The notes: generated from the sequence alone by a model not told the origin. DNA of 64,000 nt from Geodermatophilus sp. DSM 45219 (GCF_900104025.1 NZ_FNIQ01000006.1:124001-188000); one strand, 5' to 3'; positions 6,647 through 16,745 are shown, counted from the stretch's first letter. Numbers and translations: made by a program.

Positions 6647-9634
6647 GTGACCGCCGACCCGTTCTCCACCGCGGAGCTGCGGCGGCGGGTGCTGGCCGCC
6701 TGGGCCGACTCCCCGGCGCGCTTCCGCGAGGACGCCAACGCCGAGGAGGACCTGGTCCGCGGCGGCTACCGCGACCGGCTGCTCGTGGAGCTCGCGCAGA
6801 ACGCCGCCGACGCCGCCGCCCGCGCGGGGGTGCCCGGTCGGCTGCGGCTGGAGCTGGCCGCCGACGGCGCCGGGGGAGAGGTGCTGCGGGCGGCCAACAC
6901 CGGGGTCCCGCTGGACGCCGGCGGGGTGCAGGGCCTGGCCTCGCTGCGCGCCTCGGCCAAACGCGACGAGCCCGGCTCGGTCGGCCGCTTCGGGGTGGGG
7001 TTCGCGGCCGTCCTGGCCGTCACCGACGAGCCGGCGGTGCACTCCACCACCGGCGGCGTGGCCTTCGGTGCCGACCGCACCCGGGCCGAGGTCGCCGCCA
7101 TCGGGGCGCTCGCCGACGAGGTGGCCCGCCGGGACGGCGCCGTGCCGGTCCTGCGGCTGCCGTGGCCGGCCGACGGGACCCCGCCCGAGGGCTTCGCCAC
7201 CGAGGTGGTGCTGCCGCTGCGCACCGGCGCGCGGTCCGCCGTCCGCGCCGCGCTGGAGGAGCTCGAGCCGGAGCTGCTGCTGGCGCTGCCGGGGCTGGCC
7301 GCGGTCGACGTCGTCGTCGACGGGGTGGTGCGGGCGCTGTCGGTCCGGTGTGCGGGCGACCAGGCGGAGCTGACCGACGGCGACCGGACGACGACCTGGC
7401 GGCTGGAGCGGCGCGACGGCGTGCTGCCCGAGGAGCTGCTGGCCGACCGGCCGGTGGAGGAGCGGGGCCGCCGGGCCTGGACGCTCACCTGGGCCGTGCC
7501 GCTGGACGACGACGGCCGCCCGGTGCCGCTGCCGCTGCCGCAGCGGGTGCACGCGCCGACCCCGAGCGACGAGCCGCTCACCCTGCCCGCGCGGCTGGTC
7601 GCCCCCTTCCCGCTGGGCCCCGACCGCCGGCACGTGCTGCCCGGCCCGGTCACCGACGCGCTGGTCGCCGCCGCGGCCGGGGCCTACGCGGACCTGCTCG
7701 CCGGTCTGGCCCACGACGCCGCGGCGCTCGCCCTGGTGCCGCGCATCGGGCTGGCCGGCGCCGAGCTGGACGCGGCGCTGTGCACCGCGGCGCTGGACCG
7801 GCTGCGCGGGACGGCGTGGCTGCCAGTGGCCGGCGGGGACGCGGACCGCCAGACCCCCGCCCGGGCCGCGGTGCTCGCCGAGCCGACCGACGAGCGGGTC
7901 GCCGCGCTGACCGGTGCCGTCCCGGGACTGCTGCCTGCGGGGTGGTCCGGCCGCGGCGACGCCCCGGCGCTGGCCGCGCTCGGCGTGCGCCGGGTCGGCA
8001 CCGCCGAGGCGGTGGAGGCCGTGCGGGGGATCGCCCGGCCGACGGCGTGGTGGGGCCGGCTCTACGCGGCCCTGGACGGCGCCGAGCGCGAGGAGCTGGC
8101 CGCGCTGCCGGTCCCGCTCGCCGACGGCCGCACCGCGCACGGCCCGGCCGGGGTGCTGCTGCCCGACGAGGGCCTACCGGTGGCCCGACTCGGCCCGCTC
8201 GGGCTCCGGGTGGCCGACCCGGGTGCGGCCGCCCCGCCCGCCGCGCGCCGGCTGCTCGAGCGGCTCGGCGCCCGCCCGGCGACCGCCGCCGCGGTGCTCG
8301 CCGACCCGGAGGTGCGGGCGGCGGTCGAGACCTCGGTCGAGGCGGCCGACGACGGCTGGGACACCGACCGCGACCCGGCTGCCTTCGCCGACGCCGTCCT
8401 CGCGCTGGTCGCCGCGGCGGGCACCGCGCCGGGGGAGCTGCCCTGGCTGGCCGAGCTGGCGCTGCCCGACGCCGACGGCGGCTGGGCAGCGGCAGGCGAG
8501 CTGGTGCTGCCGGGGTCGCGCTTCGGCGCCGTCCTCGCCGACGGCGCGCTGGGCACCCTCGACGGCGGGCTGGAGGCCGACCCGCGGGTGCTGCGCGCGG
8601 TGGGCGTGCTCGACGGCTTCGCGCTCGTCCGCGCCGAGGACCCCGACGACCTCGACGTCGACGGTGCGGCGGACTGGGCCGACGCCGTCCTGGACCGGCT
8701 GCCGGCCGACGCACCGGCGCCGGCGTGGCCGCCGCTGACCGCCGTCCGGGACCTCGAGCTGGTCGGGGACTGGGCCGGCGCGCTGCCGCTGCTCGCCGAG
8801 CTCCCCGCGGAGGCGTGGACCGACGTCGTCCTCGGCGGGGTGGCGGTGCCCGGCTACCTGCGCTGGTGGCTCTGCACCCACCCGGTGCTCGACGGGCGGC
8901 GTCCCGACCGGCTGCGGCACCCCGACGCGCCGGGGCTGCAGGGACTGTACGAACCGGCCCAGGCCCCGCCCGGCCTGCTGGGCCTGCTGCGCCCGCCGGC
9001 GTCGGCGGACGACGTGCTCGCCGACGTCGACGGCGCGCTGGAGCTGCTCGACCGGCTCGCCGACCCGCACCGCACCGTGCCACCCGCGCTGCTGCGCACG
9101 GTGCACGCGCGGCTCGCGGTCGCGCTGGACGGCGTCGACGTGGACCCGCCGGACCGGGTGCGCGTGGCCCCGGATTGCGTGGTGCCCGCCGGGGAGGCCG
9201 TCGTCCTGGACGCGCCGTGGCTACAGCCACTGGTCGACGCCCCGCTCGTGCCCGCCGGCGGGGCGCCCGGGGCGGTGGCCGACCTGCTCGACCTCCCGCT
9301 GGCGAGCGAGGTGGTGCCCGCACGGGTCGAGAGCCGGCCGGTGCGGCGGGTGCGCTGGGCCGACGTTCCGGGAGCCGAGCTGGCCGCCGCCCGGCTCGGG
9401 GTGCCGGCGCTGACCGGGGAGGTCGCGGTCCACGAGCCGCTGCGGGCCGGTGGACGCGCGGTGCCGTGGTGGCCGGGGGACGGGGCCGACGCCGTCGACG
9501 GCACGGCTGCCGCACTCGGCCGGGCACTGGCCTGGCGGGCCGGCGCGTGGCCGCTGCGGCAGGCGCTGGCCGAGGCCTTCGCCCGCCCGGACCACGCCGC
9601 CGCGCTCGCCGCCGAGGACGCCGTCGGCCCCTAG
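6647..9634 (+). CDS. sacsin-N-type Hsp90-like ATPase protein
   Basis: A 995-residue protein with a GHKL/Hsp90-type ATP-binding domain in the first ~200 residues. The N box is ELAQNAADAA (Glu48, Asn52), the G1-like segment is RAANTGVPLD, and the G2 glycine motif GRFGVGF is at 113-119. This matches the sacsin N-terminal ATP-binding domain family seen in large actinobacterial proteins. The remaining ~800 residues are Ala/Leu-rich, with no membrane segment and no other motif I can name. The role is probably chaperone-like or ATP-dependent remodelling, which is inference from the domain. GTG 6647 was chosen because it gives an N-terminus (TADPFSTAELRRRVL) leading directly into the conserved NAEEDLVRGGYRDRLLVEL region; ATG 6639 is out of frame. 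Confidence 0.85.
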   Translation: MTADPFSTAELRRRVLAAWADSPARFREDANAEEDLVRGGYRDRLLVELAQNAADAAARAGVPGRLRLELAADGAGGEVLRAANTGVPLDAGGVQGLASLRASAKRDEPGSVGRFGVGFAAVLAVTDEPAVHSTTGGVAFGADRTRAEVAAIGALADEVARRDGAVPVLRLPWPADGTPPEGFATEVVLPLRTGARSAVRAALEELEPELLLALPGLAAVDVVVDGVVRALSVRCAGDQAELTDGDRTTTWRLERRDGVLPEELLADRPVEERGRRAWTLTWAVPLDDDGRPVPLPLPQRVHAPTPSDEPLTLPARLVAPFPLGPDRRHVLPGPVTDALVAAAAGAYADLLAGLAHDAAALALVPRIGLAGAELDAALCTAALDRLRGTAWLPVAGGDADRQTPARAAVLAEPTDERVAALTGAVPGLLPAGWSGRGDAPALAALGVRRVGTAEAVEAVRGIARPTAWWGRLYAALDGAEREELAALPVPLADGRTAHGPAGVLLPDEGLPVARLGPLGLRVADPGAAAPPAARRLLERLGARPATAAAVLADPEVRAAVETSVEAADDGWDTDRDPAAFADAVLALVAAAGTAPGELPWLAELALPDADGGWAAAGELVLPGSRFGAVLADGALGTLDGGLEADPRVLRAVGVLDGFALVRAEDPDDLDVDGAADWADAVLDRLPADAPAPAWPPLTAVRDLELVGDWAGALPLLAELPAEAWTDVVLGGVAVPGYLRWWLCTHPVLDGRRPDRLRHPDAPGLQGLYEPAQAPPGLLGLLRPPASADDVLADVDGALELLDRLADPHRTVPPALLRTVHARLAVALDGVDVDPPDRVRVAPDCVVPAGEAVVLDAPWLQPLVDAPLVPAGGAPGAVADLLDLPLASEVVPARVESRPVRRVRWADVPGAELAAARLGVPALTGEVAVHEPLRAGGRAVPWWPGDGADAVDGTAAALGRALAWRAGAWPLRQALAEAFARPDHAAALAAEDAVGP

Positions 9635-9682
9635 GCGGGGTCGACGGCACCTCCCCTCGGCCCCTGGCAGGGTCCCGCCGCC

Positions 9683-9759
9683 GGCCCCGTCCGGAGGCTC
9701 GGCCCCTTGCAGGGGCCCGTCGCGAGCCTGCGAGCGGTGGGGGGCGAGGGGGTCCTCGC
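9683..9759 (+). repeat. diverged copy of the dispersed palindromic repeat
   Basis: The start GGCCCCGTCCGGAGGCTC matches full copies at 35523 and 51813. An extra GC block then intervenes before the conserved middle CGCGAGCCTGCGAGCGGT and the end GGGGTCCTC. It sits just after the stop of the sacsin-like gene and next to the stop of the convergent Erm-like fragment, so it could act as a two-way terminator. Confidence 0.6.
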
Positions 9760-10128
9760 TCACTGGCCCCAGCGCGGGATGGCGTGCGCACCTGCGGCGT
9801 GGCCGTGGGCGGCGTCGGGCCGGCCGCCGCTCCCGCGCCCGCCGGGTGCGGTCGGTGCGGCCGCCGCCGACCGCGCGCAGCGGTGCAGCGAGAGCCACTG
9901 CTCGGCGGTCAGGTCGGCGGGCCGGGTGGTGGGCGCGAGGCCCTCCGTCCGCAGCCACCGCGGGCCGGCAGGGCCGGGCAGGAGGCCCCGCAGCGCGGCG
10001 CCGAGTGCGGCGCCGGGGCGGGCGAGGACGGCGTGCGCCAGGCGGTCGAAGGCGGCCGCCTCCGTCCCGGGCAGGGCGGCGCGGGCGGTGGCGGGTGCGC
10101 CGTCGAGGGCGCGGTGCGGGCGTGACAA
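9760..10128 (-). CDS. short protein resembling the C-terminus of Erm/KsgA rRNA adenine dimethyltransferases
   Basis: A 122-residue frame that starts at TTG 10128, 6 nt after a clear GGAGG. The segment AAFDRLAHAVLARPGAALGAALRGL followed by RWLRTEGLAPTT and ADLTAEQWLSLHRCAR follows the pattern of the C-terminal RNA-binding region of Erm-type 23S rRNA dimethyltransferases (…LTxxQWxxL…). The SAM-binding Rossmann part is absent. The same frame stays open upstream to about 10284, where it meets a stop codon, and the sequence before that belongs to another gene. It is therefore probably the 3' remnant of a decayed erm-like gene, or a small reused C-terminal domain translated from the TTG. The low-complexity Pro/Ala tail is typical of drift. 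The family link rests on pattern memory only. Confidence 0.5.
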   Translation of the reverse strand: MSRPHRALDGAPATARAALPGTEAAAFDRLAHAVLARPGAALGAALRGLLPGPAGPRWLRTEGLAPTTRPADLTAEQWLSLHRCARSAAAAPTAPGGRGSGGRPDAAHGHAAGAHAIPRWGQ

Positions 10129-10315
10129 GGCAGACCTCCGGAGGAGGGCAGGGCTGCGCGCGGGCAGCCGTGAGGACCAGGGCGGAGCGGGCGCCGGAGC
10201 GCGGACGGCGGGGAGCTGGGGCTCGACCCGCGGGACGTCGCCGAGAGGGCGGTCGGGGCTTCTCAGGGGCGCATGACGGCGACGCTACGGACCCAGCGGG
10301 GTGCCGTCGAACGGA

Positions 10316-10612
10316 TTACCCGCGGCCGGCGGCGCGGTCGGCCCTGCGCTTCTGGTGGGCCTCCCAGCGGGCCCGGTCGCGGTCGCGCGCACCCTGGGTG
10401 CGGGCCCGGCGCTCGGCGCGCCGGCGGGACCGGTCGAGCTCGCGCTGCTCGAAGGACGGGTGCTGCTCCCAGGTGCTCGACAGCGCCGCGACGCCCCACA
10501 GGCACAGCCCGACGATGGCGATGAACGAGGCGAGGATCGGGTCGAGGACCAGGAACGCTGCGGCCGAACCGGCCAGCCAGACCCCACCCCACACCAGCAC
10601 TCGCCTCGACAC
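10316..10612 (-). CDS. small two-helix membrane protein
   Basis: A 98-residue protein from GTG 10612. Two hydrophobic helices (VLVWGGVWLAGSAAAFLVL and SFIAIVGLCLWGVAALSS) are followed by a long, strongly basic/acidic tail (QRELDRSRRRAERRART…) that should form a cytoplasmic charged helix. The frame is open further upstream to 10720, but that extension lacks the hydrophobic character and the start-proximal pattern. It resembles small 2TM proteins often annotated as hypothetical in Geodermatophilaceae. No function can be assigned. It is divergent from the STAS gene, with about 200 bp between starts. Confidence 0.65.
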   Translation of the reverse strand: MSRRVLVWGGVWLAGSAAAFLVLDPILASFIAIVGLCLWGVAALSSTWEQHPSFEQRELDRSRRRAERRARTQGARDRDRARWEAHQKRRADRAAGRG

Positions 10613-10812
10613 GCGCCCCAGTATCCCCGCCTCCGGACGCGTGCCCACGGCCACTCGATCGCCAGCCGGCGGGCCTTGCCTTCGAAGGCGGAGGTCCCTA
10701 CGGTCGGTGTAGCGGTTCAACAGTCAGCCGCGGCCGTCGCCGGACTCAGCGTCGTGCCATGGCTGGACCCGTGGCACCCCGCACGGGTTCGCTTCCCACA
10801 GAGAGGCGCACC

Positions 10813-11169
10813 GTGACCGCTGCTCCCGCATCCGACCTCGTCTCCATCGACGTCACCGGCTCCGCCAGCGGCGTCCTGCTCACCGTCGCCGGCGAGGTCG
10901 ACTCCTCCACCGCCCCCTCGCTGCGGGCGGTCCTCGACTCGGCGTTGGCCGACGGCGTCCCGGCGCTCACCGTCGACCTCGACGGCGTGACCTTCCTCGA
11001 CTCGGCGGGCCTCTGCGTGCTGGCCGCCGCCCACCGGCGGGCGGCCGAGGACGGCGTCCGGCTGCGGGTGCTGGCCTCCAACCGGGCGGTGATCCGGCCG
11101 CTGCAGATCACCGGCCTCTACGACCTGCTCGCCATCGAGCGGGTCGAGCCCGGCGCCGGGGTCGCCTGA
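10813..11169 (+). CDS. STAS-domain anti-sigma-factor antagonist
   Basis: A 118-residue single STAS domain protein of the RsbV/SpoIIAA type. The phosphorylatable serine is Ser64 in the conserved TFLDSAGLCVL loop, just after Asp63. Such proteins, when dephosphorylated, bind an RsbW-type anti-sigma kinase and free an alternative sigma factor. GTG 10813 was chosen because an AGAGAGG ribosome site precedes it at optimal distance; an in-frame ATG at 10759 would add 18 unrelated residues. No sigma or kinase gene is adjacent. A SpoIIE-type phosphatase that could act on a protein of this kind is encoded at 37278-39551. A direct link between them is inference. Confidence 0.9.
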   Translation: MTAAPASDLVSIDVTGSASGVLLTVAGEVDSSTAPSLRAVLDSALADGVPALTVDLDGVTFLDSAGLCVLAAAHRRAAEDGVRLRVLASNRAVIRPLQITGLYDLLAIERVEPGAGVA

Positions 11170-11170
11170 C

Positions 11171-11231
11171 GAAGGACCTCCCTGCCCCCCACCGCCGGCA
11201 GGCTCGCGGCGGGGCCCTGCAGGGAGGCCGC
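11171..11231 (-). repeat. diverged copy of the dispersed palindromic repeat
   Basis: It starts GAAGGACC immediately after the STAS stop codon and contains GGCAGGCTCGCGGCGGGGCC, matching the reverse orientation of the family. The middle is expanded with C-rich sequence. Its position at a 3' gene end is the same as for most other copies. Confidence 0.55.
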
Positions 11232-11668
11232 CCGTCCTCCACCCGGAGGAGCCCCGCGTCCTCCTGACGGCTCGTCCGAGCACCCCGTCCTCACCCCCGC
11301 GCCGGCGCCGGCGCAGGAGGCTGCCCGGGACGAGGTTCCGGCGGGGCCTGCAGGGGGCCGGGACCCGGTCCCCCCGCACCATGAGCACCCCGTCCGGCGG
11401 CGGCTGGCTACGTCGTGCGCCCACACCCGGCCGACCGGTCCCATGTGGCCGGTGCACATTGCGGGTGCCGTTTTCCCTGCATGGTTCCTGCACGGGTCGT
11501 CGCTGGATCACTTGCAGGTCACGATCGACGTGGCTCGTGGCGGACTCGGCGCGTCGCCCCTTTACAGTCTCCGGCCATGTGCCCTCAATCACAGCTCGAT
11601 GCCGTTCCGCGGCACGGGGACCCACGGACGCCGGCCGCCCCGCCGGTGACAGCCGAGGTGCGCCCCGC
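11232..11668. other. intergenic region before the liv operon; promoter likely
   Basis: I see no gene here. The first half is C-rich. From about 11455 the sequence becomes richer in A and T than its surroundings (for example 11459-11490), as expected for a promoter. A TACAGT at 11563-11568 is a possible -10 box about 100 nt upstream of the livF start, but no convincing -35 is visible. The long leader may hold regulation I cannot resolve. Confidence 0.4.
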
Positions 11669-12453
<785 letters not shown>

Positions 12454-12457
<4 letters not shown>

Positions 12458-13365
12458 CGGCGGCCGGCGTGGACACGCGCTCGGACGTCCCGCCCGTGGA
12501 GGTCGAGCACGTCAGCGTGCGCTTCGGCGCCATCAAGGCGTTGTCCGACGTCTCGTTCACGGTCGCCCCCGGGACGATCCACGCGGTCATCGGCCCCAAC
12601 GGCGCCGGCAAGTCGACGATGTTCAACGTCCTCTCCGGCGTCTACCAGGCCGCCGAGGGTGAGGTCCGCTTCGGCGACGCGCGGCTGGACCGCATGCGCC
12701 CGTTCCAGATCGCCGGGGTCGGCGTGGCCCGGGCCTTCCAGAACATCGCCCTGTCCGGCGCCCAGTCGGTGGCCGAGAACCTCATGCTCGGCCGGCACCA
12801 CCTCACGAAGGCGGGATTCCTCTCCTCCGGGCTCCGGCTGCCCCGTGCCACCCGTGAGGGCAAGGTGCACGGCGAGCGGATCCGGGAGATCGCCGAGTTC
12901 CTCGACCTCGGCGACAAGCTGCACACCCCGGTCGGCGTCCTGTCCTACGGCGACCAGAAGCGGGTCGAGGTGGCCCGCGCGCTGTGCACCGAGCCGCGGC
13001 TGCTGCTGCTCGACGAGCCGGTGGCCGGGATGAACGCCGAGGAGACCGGCCGGATGGCCGAGGCGATCCGCGAGATCCGCTCGGCGCTGGGCATCTCCGT
13101 CGTCCTGGTCGAGCACGACATGGGCATGGTCATGTCCCTGGCCGACCGGGTCACCGTCCTGGACTTCGGGCGCCGGATCGCCGACGGCACCCCCGCCGAG
13201 GTGCAGGCCGACCCCGAGGTCATCCGCGCCTACCTCGGCTCCGGTGAGGACGACGACCCCGCCGCGGCCGTGGCCGCGCACGGGCACCCGCCCGAGCCCA
13301 CCCCGCGCCCCCAGACCCGGGCCCCCGCGACCCGCCCCCTCGACACGCCAGGGACGACCTCGTGA
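12454..13365 (+). CDS. livG: branched-chain amino acid-type ABC transporter ATP-binding protein (LivG-like)
   Basis: A 303-residue second ATPase of the importer. Walker A is GPNGAGKST, followed by MFNVLSGVYQAAEGEV and the LivG-type GVARAFQNIALSGAQSVAENLMLG. The signature region is unusual: LSYGDQKRVEVARAL (Y and D where most have GG/E), a variation common in LivG. Walker B is LLLLDEPVAGMN, then LVEHDMGMVM with the switch His. The C-terminal ~40 residues are a Pro-rich, low-complexity tail. GTG 12454 overlaps the upstream TGA (4 bp) and is preferred over GTG 12445. Confidence 0.93.
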
Positions 13366-14252
13366 CCCAGTTCCTCTCGCTCCTGCTCAACGGGCTGTCG
13401 CTCGGCGCGATCTACGCGCTGATCGCGCTCGGCTTCGTGATCATCTTCAAGGCCAGCGAGGTCGTGAGCTTCACCCACGGCTCGCTGCTGCTGCTGGGCG
13501 CCTACTCGATCGCCCGGCTGTCCGAGCCGCTGGGCTTCCTGGGCGCCGTGCTCGTCGGCCTGGTGATCACCGCGCTGGCCGCGTTCCTGGTCGAGCGGTT
13601 CATCATCAACCGCCTCCGCGGCGCGCCGGTGATCAGCCTCGCGATCGTCACCATCGGCGTCGACATCATCCTGCTGACCGAGCTCATCCGGCGGATCGGC
13701 CCGGACATCCTCAACGTGCCCCACCCGTGGGGCGGGGAGTCGGTCCGCATCGGCGGCATCGGGATCACCCAGAACCGGCTGATCGCGATGATCGTCGCCG
13801 GCCTGCTCATCGCCGCCTTCTTCGTCGCCTTCAAGTACTCCAGCTGGGGCGTCGCGATGCGCGCCTCCGCGGAGGACGGCGAGACCGCGGCGCTGATGGG
13901 CATCCGGCAGGGCCGGGTCTCCGCGCTGGCCTGGGTCGTCGCCGGCGTCCTGGCCGGGGTGGCCGCCCTGTTCCTGGTCGGCAGCCCGACCCCCGGGGTG
14001 AGCTCGGCCGTCTACGCCACGGCGCTGCGGGCCTTCCCGGCCGCCATCCTCGGCGGCCTGGACTCCACCGGCGGCGCGCTGGTCGGCGGCCTGCTCATCG
14101 GGCTCGCCGAGTCCTTCGCCGCCGGCTACCAGGAGAACCTGCTCTTCCTGGGCCGCGGGTTCGGCGAGGTCGTGCCCTACGTCGTGATGATCGCCGTCCT
14201 GCTCGTCCGGCCGTCGGGGCTCTTCGGCACCAAGGAGCTGACCCGTGTCTGA
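13362..14252 (+). CDS. livH: branched-chain amino acid-type ABC transporter permease (LivH-like)
   Basis: A 296-residue integral membrane permease with about eight helices. The N-terminus LLLNGLSLGAIYALIALGF and the SFTHGSLLLLGAY segment are typical of LivH. The conserved cytoplasmic coupling loop is MRASAEDGETAALMGI, which contacts the ATPases. The repeated AAILGGLDSTGGALVGG motif near the C-terminus is also characteristic. GTG 13362 overlaps the livG stop by 4 bp. It forms the translocation pore with the next gene product. Confidence 0.93.
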   Translation: MTQFLSLLLNGLSLGAIYALIALGFVIIFKASEVVSFTHGSLLLLGAYSIARLSEPLGFLGAVLVGLVITALAAFLVERFIINRLRGAPVISLAIVTIGVDIILLTELIRRIGPDILNVPHPWGGESVRIGGIGITQNRLIAMIVAGLLIAAFFVAFKYSSWGVAMRASAEDGETAALMGIRQGRVSALAWVVAGVLAGVAALFLVGSPTPGVSSAVYATALRAFPAAILGGLDSTGGALVGGLLIGLAESFAAGYQENLLFLGRGFGEVVPYVVMIAVLLVRPSGLFGTKELTRV

Positions 14253-15498
14253 GCAGACCGTCTCCCCGCCGGCGGGCGCCACCAGCACAGCGTCCCGCGG
14301 GTCCGGCCGGTCCGGGCCGGCGCCGGACCGCCGCGGCTCGGTCGTGAAGTGGGTCCTGCTCGGCCTGCTGCTGGTGTTCCTGCTGGTCTTCCCGCTGTAC
14401 TTCGACGAGTTCTGGCTGCGCACCGGGTTCGCGGTGTTCGGCGCGGCCATCGGTGCCATCGGGCTCAACCTGCTGGTGGGCACCACCGGCCAGCTGTCCC
14501 TGGCGCACGCCTTCTTCCTCGCCGTCGGCGCGGTCAGCTACAGCTACGTCTCGGGGGAGTCCGGCGGTCTCGGCACCCGGGCCGGCATCGAGGGGCTGGG
14601 CCTGCCGCCGATCGTCGGGATGGTGGTCGGCGTGCTGCTCGCCGGCCTGGCCGGGCTCGTCTTCAGCCCCATCGCGGCGCGGCTGCGGGGCATCTACCTC
14701 GGTGTCGCCTCGCTGGGGCTGGTGTTCATCGGCGTCCACGTGCTGAACACCTGGACGCCGGTGACCGGCGGGTTCAACGGGCGCTCGGCGCCGGAGTTCT
14801 CGCTGTTCGGCTTCACCTTCGGCAACAGCGACCCGCAGCTGTTCGTCCTCGGCGTCCCCTTCCGGGAGGCCGAGCGGCTCTGGTACCTCGGGCTGGTCCT
14901 GCTGATCGCCGCCTACATGTTCGCCCGCAACCTGCTGCGCAGCCGGCCCGGCCGGGCGCTGCAGACGCTGCGGGACAGCGAGGTCGCCGCGTCGGTCATG
15001 GGCGTCAACGTGCAGGCCTACAAGGCGCGGGTCTTCCTGGTCAGCTCGATGTACGCGGGCCTGTCCGGCGTCCTCTACGCGCTGTCCATCGGCAGCATCG
15101 CCCCGGAGTCCTTCGGCCTGGTCGTCTCCATCCAGTACCTGGCGATGATCGTCCTCGGCGGGCTCGGCTCGGTGGGCGGCGCGGTGCTGGGCGCGCTGTT
15201 CGTCACCGCGCTGCCGCTGCTGTTCCAGCAGTACGCCGACGTCCTGCCGCTGGTCAGCGCACCGGGGCAGGGCGGCATCTCGGCCGGCTTCGCCGCCCGG
15301 TTCCTCTACGGCGCGGCGATCATCCTGATCGTCCTCTTCGAGCCCGCCGGTCTGGCCGGCATCGCGCAGCGCCTCACCTCCCGCTTCCGCCGGGGCCGTG
15401 CGCCCGCCCGCGGCGGACCGGCCACACCAGCCCCGGAGCAACCCGGCTCCGCACCGACCCCCTCCGTCCGTCCATCGCAAGGGAGCGACACCAGATGA
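14245..15498 (+). CDS. livM: branched-chain amino acid-type ABC transporter permease (LivM-like)
   Basis: A 417-residue second permease. A ~35-residue polar, Ser/Arg/Pro-rich N-terminal extension precedes the first helix. The LivM hallmarks NLLVGTTGQLSLAHAFFLAVGA, RLRGIYLGVASLG and the coupling loop LQTLRDSEVAASVMGVNV are all present. The C-terminus carries another ~45-residue low-complexity Pro/Ala tail, so this LivM is longer than the usual 320-360 residues. It overlaps livH by 8 bp and the binding-protein gene by 4 bp (ATGA). Confidence 0.93.
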   Translation: MSEQTVSPPAGATSTASRGSGRSGPAPDRRGSVVKWVLLGLLLVFLLVFPLYFDEFWLRTGFAVFGAAIGAIGLNLLVGTTGQLSLAHAFFLAVGAVSYSYVSGESGGLGTRAGIEGLGLPPIVGMVVGVLLAGLAGLVFSPIAARLRGIYLGVASLGLVFIGVHVLNTWTPVTGGFNGRSAPEFSLFGFTFGNSDPQLFVLGVPFREAERLWYLGLVLLIAAYMFARNLLRSRPGRALQTLRDSEVAASVMGVNVQAYKARVFLVSSMYAGLSGVLYALSIGSIAPESFGLVVSIQYLAMIVLGGLGSVGGAVLGALFVTALPLLFQQYADVLPLVSAPGQGGISAGFAARFLYGAAIILIVLFEPAGLAGIAQRLTSRFRRGRAPARGGPATPAPEQPGSAPTPSVRPSQGSDTR

Positions 15499-16745
15499 GA
15501 ACAGGTAAGGCACTGCGTGCCGGTACCGCGGTCACCGCGGCCGTCGTCGTGGCGACCACCGCCGGCTGCAGCACCCGGGCGCCGGAGAGCAGCGGCGGGG
15601 GAGGGGGAGAGGGCGGCGCGGCCGCCGGCGAGGTCCTCACCGACGTCGGCATCGAGGGGGAGACGATCCGCCTCGGCGTCCTCACCGACCTGACCGGCGT
15701 GTTCGCCGCGCTCGGCCAGGACATCACCAACGCCAACCAGCTGTTCTGGCAGGACAACCAGGTCTGCGACACCTACACCGTCGAGCTCGACGTCCAGGAC
15801 ACCGGCTACGTGCCGCAGACCGGCGTGCAGCTCTACAGCGGCATGGAGCCGAACATCCTGGCGATGCAGCAGACGATCGGCTCGCCGATCAACACCGCGC
15901 TGGCCCCGGAGTACGAGGCCGACCAGATCGTCAACTTCCCCTCGGCGTGGGCGCGCACCCTCACCGAGATCCCGGGCACCGGGGTCGTGGGTGCCACCTA
16001 CGACGTCGAGCTGGCCAACGGCTACGCCTACATGTTCGAGCAGGGGCTGCTGGCCGAGGGCGACACCGTCGGGCACATCTACTTCGAGGGCGAGTACGGC
16101 GAGAACGGCCTGGCCGGCAGCGAGGCGGTGGCCGAGGAGCGCGGGCTGACCATCATCCCGGCGCAGATCAAGGCCACCGACCAGGACATGACCGCGCAGA
16201 TCACCCAGTTCGCCGCGGCCGGGGTCGACGCCATCGCCCTGACCGTCGCGCCCACGCAGACCGCGTCCGCGGCCGGCGTGGCGGCGGCCCAGGGCCTGAA
16301 CGTGCCGATCATCGGCAGCAACCCGGTCTTCGCGCCGGGCCTGCTGCAGGGCCCGGCGGCCCAGGCGCTCAAGGACAACCTGTACGTCGCCAGCCCGGTG
16401 TCGGCCTTCGACGCCCAGCCCGAGCTGCTCGAGCAGTACCAGGCTGCCTACCCGAACGTGCAGCCGAGCCTCGGCGTGCTCGTCGGCTACGGCATGAGCG
16501 CGATCATGAAGCAGGTCCTCGACGCGGCCTGCGAGAACGGCGACCTCACCCGCGAGGGCGTCCTGAACGCGTTCAACGAGCTCCAGGACGTCGACACCGG
16601 CGGGCTCGTCGTGCCGATCAACGGCTTCGAGACCGGGGTGTCGCCGAGCACGCAGAGCTTCATCCTGCGTCCGGCCGACGTCCCCGGTGGCGCCACCGTC
16701 GTCCAGGAGGCGTTCGAGGGCGAGTTCGCGCAGGGTCTGGCCTAA
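15495..16745 (+). CDS. ABC transporter substrate-binding lipoprotein (HAAT family)
   Basis: A 416-residue periplasmic-binding-like lipoprotein. The signal ends in a lipobox TTAGC, with Cys25 lipidated. A Gly/Ser-rich linker (ESSGGGGGEGGAAAG) follows. The Leu/Ile/Val-binding fold begins at IRLGVLTDLTGVFAALGQD. It delivers substrate to the four upstream subunits, and its ATG overlaps the livM stop. The HAAT family carries branched-chain amino acids, urea, amides and aromatic acids. The two neighbouring CoA-linked genes downstream hint at a carboxylate or fatty-acid-like substrate, but this is inference. Confidence 0.9.
   Translation: MRTGKALRAGTAVTAAVVVATTAGCSTRAPESSGGGGGEGGAAAGEVLTDVGIEGETIRLGVLTDLTGVFAALGQDITNANQLFWQDNQVCDTYTVELDVQDTGYVPQTGVQLYSGMEPNILAMQQTIGSPINTALAPEYEADQIVNFPSAWARTLTEIPGTGVVGATYDVELANGYAYMFEQGLLAEGDTVGHIYFEGEYGENGLAGSEAVAEERGLTIIPAQIKATDQDMTAQITQFAAAGVDAIALTVAPTQTASAAGVAAAQGLNVPIIGSNPVFAPGLLQGPAAQALKDNLYVASPVSAFDAQPELLEQYQAAYPNVQPSLGVLVGYGMSAIMKQVLDAACENGDLTREGVLNAFNELQDVDTGGLVVPINGFETGVSPSTQSFILRPADVPGGATVVQEAFEGEFAQGLA

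Noticed and set aside
11172-11459. Minus-strand frame between the STAS gene and livF
   Set aside because: Low-complexity Gly/Ser/Arg translation covering repeat sequence; no ribosome site.
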